Below are positions 6,893 to 11,488 of a stretch of 11,488 bases of DNA, piece by piece; positions within the stretch are counted from its first letter, which is position 1; each line of letters begins with the position of its first letter. Below the pieces are notes generated by a model. The model was not told the origin of the DNA, made no database searches, and saw nothing but the letters and a program-made list of their open reading frames with translations. This DNA is from Alphaproteobacteria bacterium (GTDB lineage Bacteria; Pseudomonadota; Alphaproteobacteria; Micropepsales; Micropepsaceae). The position numbers and the translations under genes are program-made. The stretch spans positions 1 through 11,488 of the forward strand of contig JAGWSK010000310.1 of NCBI GenBank assembly GCA_028869355.1. Direction: 5' to 3'.

Positions 6893-7801
6893 ATGTCGCG
6901 GCCTGAACATGGGCGACCACGCCAAAAGCTGCGCACCACAAGACAGAGTGTGGGGCGGCGCCGCAACTATGCCGGATTCGTCGCACTTTTATGCGTAACT
7001 GGATTCACGAGCGCTCGCCCGGGCCTGGCGTGGGCGCAATCTTCATCACAGCAAACTGAGACACCTCCGGTGTGGGAAGTCAGCATTGGCGGCGGTGCGG
7101 CCGGGCAACCGGTTTTCCCGGGGGCGGCGCGATACCGAACCGAACCGATCTTCCTGGGTTCGCTCGCTTATCGCGGTCTGGCCTACCTGGGGCCCGCCGG
7201 GCTCGGTAGCAGTGAAATATTCAGCCCCGGTTTTCACTTTGGTCCTGTGTTGGACTTTTCGGGTGGGAGAAATGAAACGTCGGATAAGCATTTGCAGGGG
7301 CTTGGAAACATCACGCCAACCATGACCGCGGGTGCGATTGCGCTCTGGCGGTTCGAGGGATTTGAGCTGATCGGAATTGTTCGGCAATCGATCATTCACA
7401 CCAATTACGGTCTCGTGGGGAGAGTCCAATTGGATCGACGGATCACGCTGATTCCCGGCACCCTGACATTGCTGGGGGGGCCGGAAGCCGATTTTGGCAA
7501 TGGCCGATACGAACGGACGTGGTTTGGCGTGTCGCAGGAGCAGGCTGCTGCTTCGGGACTGCCCCAATACACGCCAGTCGGCGGCGTCGCGGATGCCGGT
7601 CTTCTTCTGAACCTGGATTATCGCTATTCCGAGCACATTCTCGTGCGGACATTCGGCGAGTTCAAATGGTTTTACGGCGCCGCGGCCAGGAGCCCGATCG
7701 TGCAGAACAACTTCCAGGCGATATTTGGCGTTGGAGTTGCGTACAGTTTCGATCTCGGTGATCTCGTGCCGGCATGGCTCGAGGCTCGCCTACCCGGTTG
7801 A
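6893..7801 (+). CDS. MipA/OmpV family outer-membrane protein
   Basis: A 302-residue protein. The N-terminus has an unusually long basic stretch (19 residues before V20, then GRRR) followed by a hydrophobic core and an AxA-type cleavage site after AWA (about residue 48). The mature part alternates in the way of outer-membrane beta-strands. MipA/OmpV signatures are seen: PVFPGAARYRTEPIF near the N-terminus of the barrel, YTPVGGVADAGLLLNLDYRY (about 223-242), and the block AAARSPIVQNNFQAIFGVGVAYSF near the C-terminus, split here as AARSPIVQ and GVGVAYSF. MipA was found as a scaffold for murein hydrolase MltA; most relatives are uncharacterised porin-like barrels. The ATG at 6893 has only a weak upstream site (CGGA). 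GTG at 6950 would give a more typical signal peptide. A 16-residue tail follows the expected terminal Phe, ending in LPG. Confidence 0.83.
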   Translation: MSRPEHGRPRQKLRTTRQSVGRRRNYAGFVALLCVTGFTSARPGLAWAQSSSQQTETPPVWEVSIGGGAAGQPVFPGAARYRTEPIFLGSLAYRGLAYLGPAGLGSSEIFSPGFHFGPVLDFSGGRNETSDKHLQGLGNITPTMTAGAIALWRFEGFELIGIVRQSIIHTNYGLVGRVQLDRRITLIPGTLTLLGGPEADFGNGRYERTWFGVSQEQAAASGLPQYTPVGGVADAGLLLNLDYRYSEHILVRTFGEFKWFYGAAARSPIVQNNFQAIFGVGVAYSFDLGDLVPAWLEARLPG

Positions 7802-7940
7802 CGAAATTCGGAACAGTTGGACGAAGGTGGACAGTCGTGACGACTCCCTGCGGCGAACGCCACTCTGCAACTGGGATCGCCGCTACGATATGCGGTCAAC
7901 CGGAAATCCGGCGTGACGTTCGTGCCCGCTGAGCACGTGC

Positions 7941-7959
7941 CGGCGGGGTTGCCCCGCCG
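7941..7959 (+). terminator. GC-rich hairpin, possible terminator after the MipA-like gene
   Basis: CGGCGGGG (7941-7948), loop TTG, and CCCCGCCG (7952-7959) form a perfect 8-bp stem. The downstream bases on the plus strand (CTGGGCGATTTGTCG) are only mildly T-rich, so termination would be weak. It lies 140 nt after the MipA-like stop and between convergent genes. A perfect palindrome GCACGTGC (7933-7940) abuts it directly. The rest of 7802-8055 holds no gene I can support apart from the possible fragment at 7975-8055. Confidence 0.35.
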
Positions 7960-7974
7960 CTGGGCGATTTGTCG

Positions 7975-8055
7975 TTAGCGGTCCTTGATTAGCTCGATCC
8001 GTCGAATTTCCGGGTACTGACGCGTGGCGATGACAAACCTGGGTTTCCGTGGCGA
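7975..8055 (-). other. in-frame open stretch immediately after the stop of the small membrane protein gene
   Basis: Directly after the TGA of the small membrane protein gene the same frame stays open for 26 codons and ends in TAA at 7975-7977. The text includes PRKPRFVIATRQYPEIRRIE then LIKDR, which reads like a genuine protein C-terminus rather than random sequence. There is no start codon of its own that I can see. It may be the relic of a neighbouring gene, or an ancestral extension cut by a stop mutation, or chance. Confidence 0.22.
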
Positions 8056-8223
8056 TCAGGGATTTCTGAAGAATCGGAAGTAGAAAGCTACGAACACCAG
8101 GACAATGCCAATATTCGCTGCGAGCCGTTCCCAGAATCGGAATCTGAAGAACGCGACATCCACACCGACGATGATGGCTATCATCACCACGACGTAAAGC
8201 ACGTTCACTGCCATTCTCGTCAT
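8056..8223 (-). CDS. small two-helix inner-membrane protein of unknown function
   Basis: A 55-residue hydrophobic protein. Helix 1 spans about residues 5-26 (AVNVLYVVVMIAIIVGVDVA) and helix 2 about 35-52 (ANIGIVLVFVAFYFRFF). They are joined by a basic/aromatic loop (RFRFWERL), and the protein ends in FFRNP. The ATG at 8223 is preceded, 8 nt away, by a strong GAGGTG ribosome-binding site, which supports translation and this start over an in-frame GTG at 8256. The pattern 'IIVGVDV.FF...F..RL..NIGIVLVF.AFY.RF' looks like a conserved small membrane protein I have met in other bacteria, but I know no function for it. It lies 137 nt downstream of the helicase-nuclease gene on the same strand and has its own leader, so the link to that gene is only positional. 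Confidence 0.7.
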   Translation of the reverse strand: MTRMAVNVLYVVVMIAIIVGVDVAFFRFRFWERLAANIGIVLVFVAFYFRFFRNP

Positions 8224-8231
8224 TTTTGTAA

Positions 8232-8237
8232 CACCTC
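8232..8237 (-). promoter_or_regulatory. strong ribosome-binding site of the small membrane protein gene
   Basis: GAGGTG on the minus strand, 8 nt before the ATG at 8223. The 8238-8360 leader further upstream holds a weak promoter-like pair (TTGATT, 17 nt, CATAGG) that I do not count as a feature. Nothing else was recognised there. Confidence 0.55.
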
Positions 8238-8360
8238 GATGCTGGTCTGGATTCACCAGGTGCCTATGAACGGGCTAATGGTACAAATCAAACCTCACCT
8301 GAACGGACGGTACGTGGCTTCACCCGGCCGACAAGCTGCCCCACGGCAAAGCAAGAACGA

Positions 8361-11300
8361 TTACGCGCGGAGAAACCGCCTGTGCTGCCGACTCCATGGA
8401 TTTTCACGCGCGCCATCGTAGGTGGTGGCGGCGTCAGACTCTGACTGCCACTGGGCACGGAGTTCGCTGGCACGGAGTTCAATTCGCGTAACAAGCTCAG
8501 ATACCTGGGCTTGCTTTGCTGGCTCATCCGGGCCGCTAGGTCCAATACCAAGTTCGTTCAATCGTTCAAAAACCGGCCGCAGGGCGCGTGCTTCGTCTCG
8601 GAAGAATAGGCTTCCTCTTATCCGCACAAATTTCCAGCCAAGTCGCTCAAGCACGGTTTGGCGCTCGATATCGTCTTGGAGTTTCTCTGGTCCATGAAAC
8701 TGTTCGCCGTCGCACTCGATGGCCAACCGGCGCTTCTCACCGATCACAACCAGATCAATCGAGAAGGCGCCTGCCGGATACTCTGCAACGACGTTAAAGC
8801 CTTTCTCTACCAGGCGTCTTAGGACGATTCCCTGAAACTCCTTTGACCTCGGATCAACCCGAGCCAGACGAGCGTCAAGATCGCGCTTCCATCGGCCCGG
8901 ATCAATTGCGTGCTCGATAAGGCGTCGGCGATAGTCGCCAATCTGAAGGTCGGTATCATACTGCAGGCTGTGGACCACCCACATCTGATTTCGGGCTCTG
9001 CTTGCCGCAACATTGAATCGCTTTTTAAAGACGTTCTTCGGTCCTTCTTGACGCATGGCTAAAGGTGGACTTTCGGGAGCAGCGTCGACCATGGAGAGAA
9101 ACATGACGTCGCGCTCATCTCCTTGAAACTGCGCGGCGTCGCCGCAGAGCACCTGCCTTCGGCGGTATTCTACAGGATCAAGATGTTGCCTTAGCAGCGC
9201 GTCAATTGCGATTGCTTGCTTCTCTCCAACCAACGATACGGCGCCAAAGCTGCACTCCGTGCCTTTATCGTTTTGCTTGAATTCTGGTTGCTCCATGGCC
9301 GAGCACATCAGTGAAGCAACCACCTCTGCTTCTTGTTCGTTTACCGCGCCACCCGGCTCCGCGCCGCCGGCTACACGGTATGGAACAACGTGCGGCGAAA
9401 TGGGAACCGATGAAGCTTCGCGCAAGGGGCGAATTTGCCCGCCGTATGACAGATTATTGCTGAACGCGATAATATCAGGTGCACAGCGAAAATGTTCGGT
9501 CAGGCGTATGATGCCGCCAAATGCAATCTGTGCAAGCTCATAGATGGACGTGTCCCCAGAATATAACTCCTTGTTCGGTATACCGCCAAGATGGACATGT
9601 ATAAGATCATTTATTGTTTGGGACTGCTGGCCGACGGCAAGAGGAGTTACCTGCTCGTCATCGCCGACAATCAGGATGCTCTTTCCAAGATAGAGCGCGA
9701 ACAGCGAAATAGGATCGCATTGACTCGCCTCGTCGATAATCACGACGTCGAATCGGCTCTCGCGCGGATCGAAGCTGACGGCCGCTTCCGAAAGTGGCAT
9801 GATCCACACCGGAACCGCGTCTTTCGCCAAAGCAAGCTGTATCCTAGCGGCCGCTCGAAACTCGGCATCACGCTTGCCAGTCCCTGTCTTGGTTAGCCGA
9901 CCGCGTAGCGTCGTATACGCCGCGAGCGCTCTCTTCTGATCAGGGTGCTGATTGACGTGCTGAATCTGCCGGAGCCACGTCTGCCTGTCTATTAAACCCG
10001 TTGTTACATCGAGGAGCTTGAGTGACGCTTGCTCAATTTCCTGCTGAAGCTTGTTAATTGATACAGCGGCGCGCCGCTCAAGTTCGTCATGCAGCTGTCT
10101 CCAAACCCACGCGGATTGAGCTTCGCCTGGGGGATGCGATCCCTCGTGCCCAGCAGCTCTATTTTGAATGCTTGATGCCCAGCTCGGCGCCGCCCCACGA
10201 AGTCGATCCAGCAGTTCCCGACGGATCACAAATTCCGGTTCGAGATAATGAAGGCGGCTAAGTTCTCGAAAGGCTTGGTCGTACATAGTTACATCTTTGT
10301 CGGCGATAGCGCTTCGAATCGTTGTCGTGGCAGCCGCGTCAGTTTCCTTTGCTTGGCCAATCCTATCGCTGAGCGTTTTAAGCTTTGCGTTCAGCATCCT
10401 ATATCGGAGGAGACAGACGCGGGATTGGAGAATTCGGTCCAGTTCGCCCATTACCGCGGCGCGAAGTCGTTGCAGTTCAGCGTGCTCGCCAGCATGCGGA
10501 GCCGTGGAATTAAAGTACTGACCCCATTTGAAACCCATGCTCTCGAGGGAGGTTTCCAATGGTCGCCAAACGCCGTTATACCAATCTAAGCAGGATGTAA
10601 TCCGTGGCACGAATTGCCGGCAAGTGTGTTCAGGTCTTTCGCCGAGGTTCGTCGGTTGAATTGCGCCCTTTGTGCCCATTTGACGATCCCACCGTTTTAA
10701 TAGGTCGGACCTTAATTGCCGAATGCGCAAGAGCGCCCTGACGGCCCGCAAATGGTTGATGTTATGAGGCGCAATTGGTCCACCATTGACTGTAGTTCGT
10801 TGAAAGAACTCGAACCAACGCCGCTTAGTAACCTTGAGGAGAAGCCCGAAGGGGCGACCAGACTTTTGGTGATCAATGACTTCTTCAATCATCCCTAGAA
10901 GGTCGTCGGGCGTTCGGGGATCGCTGACGTGGGGCCCAAATTCCATGACAAGTTGATGGCATTCCTCAATTTGTGAGGACGTCACTTCAATCAATTCGAG
11001 AAGCGATTCCCAAACGCGGCGCGACTTCTCTCCGTCGCGCCCAGCTTGGATTGCCTCTAGCTCCCAAGTAGCGCTGTTCTTGAGAAAATCGATCGCTTTT
11101 CGCGCATCGAGGAATACGTGATCAAACTCGTCAGGGTCGTGCGGATGGACGTTGGGTGTCCACAAGTCGTCGCGGAATCGAAGATCGGTGCTAGAAAGAA
11201 CGTGAATTTCTGCAACGATAGACCGGAACTGCTCCGGGGTAATTAGAAGATCAATATCCGGGCGACAGCGTGAAATCTCGCGCTCGTCTTGAACGGATAT

Positions 11301-11488
11301 TTGAGCATTCGTATTATAAAGTCCGGCAATTTCAGAAGCCGTTAAAGGAAGTGGCGCCCCAAGTTTTACGGGGCTTGGAATCCAGTCATCTCTGCTAGCC
11401 CCATCGCGCACTTGCTTGGCCGCCGAAATGGGTCGGACTGCACTTCCAGCGATCAGAATGTCGCGTATTTCACTTTGCCTAGCGTCTA
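8361..11488 (-). CDS. UPF1-like superfamily 1 helicase with C-terminal Vsr/DUF559-like nuclease domain (C-terminal 1041 residues; 5' end outside window)
   Basis: The frame is open to the right edge, so the N-terminus is missing. Residues are numbered from the first visible codon. Residues 1-555 form a long, mostly helical, charged region that starts after where Walker A should lie. It includes LTASEIAGLYNTNAQISVQD and then VPVWIMPL (558-565) just before motif II. Helicase motifs follow: IIDEASQ (583-589; Walker B D585/E586), VGDDEQ (607-612), LTEHFRC (662-668), QFQGDERD (786-793) and VAASRAR (826-832, arginine finger). A nuclease domain covers about 880-975, with FSIDLVV (D911), AIECDGEQFHG (E924, D926, H931) and a 'DD.ER...LERLGW..VRIRG' stretch; these are the hallmarks of Vsr-like REase_MTES_1575/DUF559 enzymes. 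It should unwind and cut nucleic acid in the cytoplasm. The order resembles Hhe-type anti-phage proteins. All visible motifs look intact, with no frameshift. G+C is lower than to the left. A possible GTG start at 11411 is not needed. Confidence 0.9.
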   Translation of the reverse strand, partial: DARQSEIRDILIAGSAVRPISAAKQVRDGASRDDWIPSPVKLGAPLPLTASEIAGLYNTNAQISVQDEREISRCRPDIDLLITPEQFRSIVAEIHVLSSTDLRFRDDLWTPNVHPHDPDEFDHVFLDARKAIDFLKNSATWELEAIQAGRDGEKSRRVWESLLELIEVTSSQIEECHQLVMEFGPHVSDPRTPDDLLGMIEEVIDHQKSGRPFGLLLKVTKRRWFEFFQRTTVNGGPIAPHNINHLRAVRALLRIRQLRSDLLKRWDRQMGTKGAIQPTNLGERPEHTCRQFVPRITSCLDWYNGVWRPLETSLESMGFKWGQYFNSTAPHAGEHAELQRLRAAVMGELDRILQSRVCLLRYRMLNAKLKTLSDRIGQAKETDAAATTTIRSAIADKDVTMYDQAFRELSRLHYLEPEFVIRRELLDRLRGAAPSWASSIQNRAAGHEGSHPPGEAQSAWVWRQLHDELERRAAVSINKLQQEIEQASLKLLDVTTGLIDRQTWLRQIQHVNQHPDQKRALAAYTTLRGRLTKTGTGKRDAEFRAAARIQLALAKDAVPVWIMPLSEAAVSFDPRESRFDVVIIDEASQCDPISLFALYLGKSILIVGDDEQVTPLAVGQQSQTINDLIHVHLGGIPNKELYSGDTSIYELAQIAFGGIIRLTEHFRCAPDIIAFSNNLSYGGQIRPLREASSVPISPHVVPYRVAGGAEPGGAVNEQEAEVVASLMCSAMEQPEFKQNDKGTECSFGAVSLVGEKQAIAIDALLRQHLDPVEYRRRQVLCGDAAQFQGDERDVMFLSMVDAAPESPPLAMRQEGPKNVFKKRFNVAASRARNQMWVVHSLQYDTDLQIGDYRRRLIEHAIDPGRWKRDLDARLARVDPRSKEFQGIVLRRLVEKGFNVVAEYPAGAFSIDLVVIGEKRRLAIECDGEQFHGPEKLQDDIERQTVLERLGWKFVRIRGSLFFRDEARALRPVFERLNELGIGPSGPDEPAKQAQVSELVTRIELRASELRAQWQSESDAATTYDGARENPWSRQHRRFLRA
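8454..8480. repeat. 12-bp direct repeat with 15-bp period inside the nuclease tail
   Basis: GGCACGGAGTTC occurs at 8454-8465 and again at 8469-8480. The 15-bp period keeps frame and encodes the doubled ELR in IELRASELRAQW near the helicase C-terminus. It looks like a small in-frame tandem duplication. Confidence 0.7.

Noticed and set aside
6841..8260. ATTCACCAGG at 6841-6850 and 8251-8260 as direct repeats of an insertion
   Set aside because: A 10-bp match is expected many times by chance in a window of this size, and no mobile-element gene lies between.
8256..8300. TTGATT/CATAGG pair upstream of the small membrane gene as a promoter
   Set aside because: Only 4/6 and 3/6 matches to sigma-70 consensus, too weak to list as a feature.
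9873..9887. TGTGK in the helicase-nuclease protein as a Walker A motif
   Set aside because: It is not preceded by a hydrophobic strand and GxP, is followed by R not T/S, and lies just upstream of VPVWIMPL and motif II. In this family I recall a G-x-G-K-rich stretch at this place that is not the P-loop.

Overview
The window reads as high-GC proteobacterial chromosome, most likely alphaproteobacterial. The reasons are family content (AtoE-type carrier, OxlT-like MFS transporter, MipA/OmpV outer-membrane protein, molybdenum-hydroxylase relic) and codons rich in G/C. The taxon is an inference and no rRNA or tRNA is present to fix it. Sampled lines of the left two thirds run about 62-70% G+C; sampled lines of the right third run about 47-52%.

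Left block (1-2286, + strand) is an operon-like run: the 3' end of a periplasmic NMT1/THI5-type ABC substrate-binding protein, an AtoE-family short-chain fatty acid carrier, and a hotdog-fold acyl-CoA thioesterase of the 4-hydroxybenzoyl-CoA thioesterase type. Gaps are 8 and 4 nt. Together they suggest uptake and CoA-thioester handling of a small organic acid. A glycogen phosphorylase gene (2305-4821, - strand) converges on this block with 18 nt between stop codons. It is divergent from an oxalate/formate-antiporter-like MFS gene (4893-6188, +) across 71 nt.

Middle block (6169-8223): overlapping the end of the MFS gene on the opposite strand is a 40-codon relic that looks like the C-terminus of a xanthine dehydrogenase/CO dehydrogenase-type large subunit. 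Next come two exported-protein genes on the + strand, a secreted cupin and a MipA/OmpV-like outer-membrane protein. A GC-rich hairpin follows, and then a 55-residue two-helix membrane protein on the - strand.

Right block (8361-11488, - strand) is the large C-terminal part of one gene that runs off the right edge. It encodes a UPF1-like superfamily 1 helicase with a very long helical insertion before motif II and a C-terminal Vsr/DUF559-like (REase_MTES_1575) nuclease domain. This architecture resembles the Hhe-type anti-phage helicase-nucleases. Together with the lower G+C it makes this the best candidate for an acquired defence gene. Its Walker A motif and N-terminal domain lie outside the window, so the identification is partial.

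There is no gene-free stretch longer than 300 bases. No CRISPR array, tRNA, rRNA, insertion sequence or convincing sigma-70 promoter was seen.
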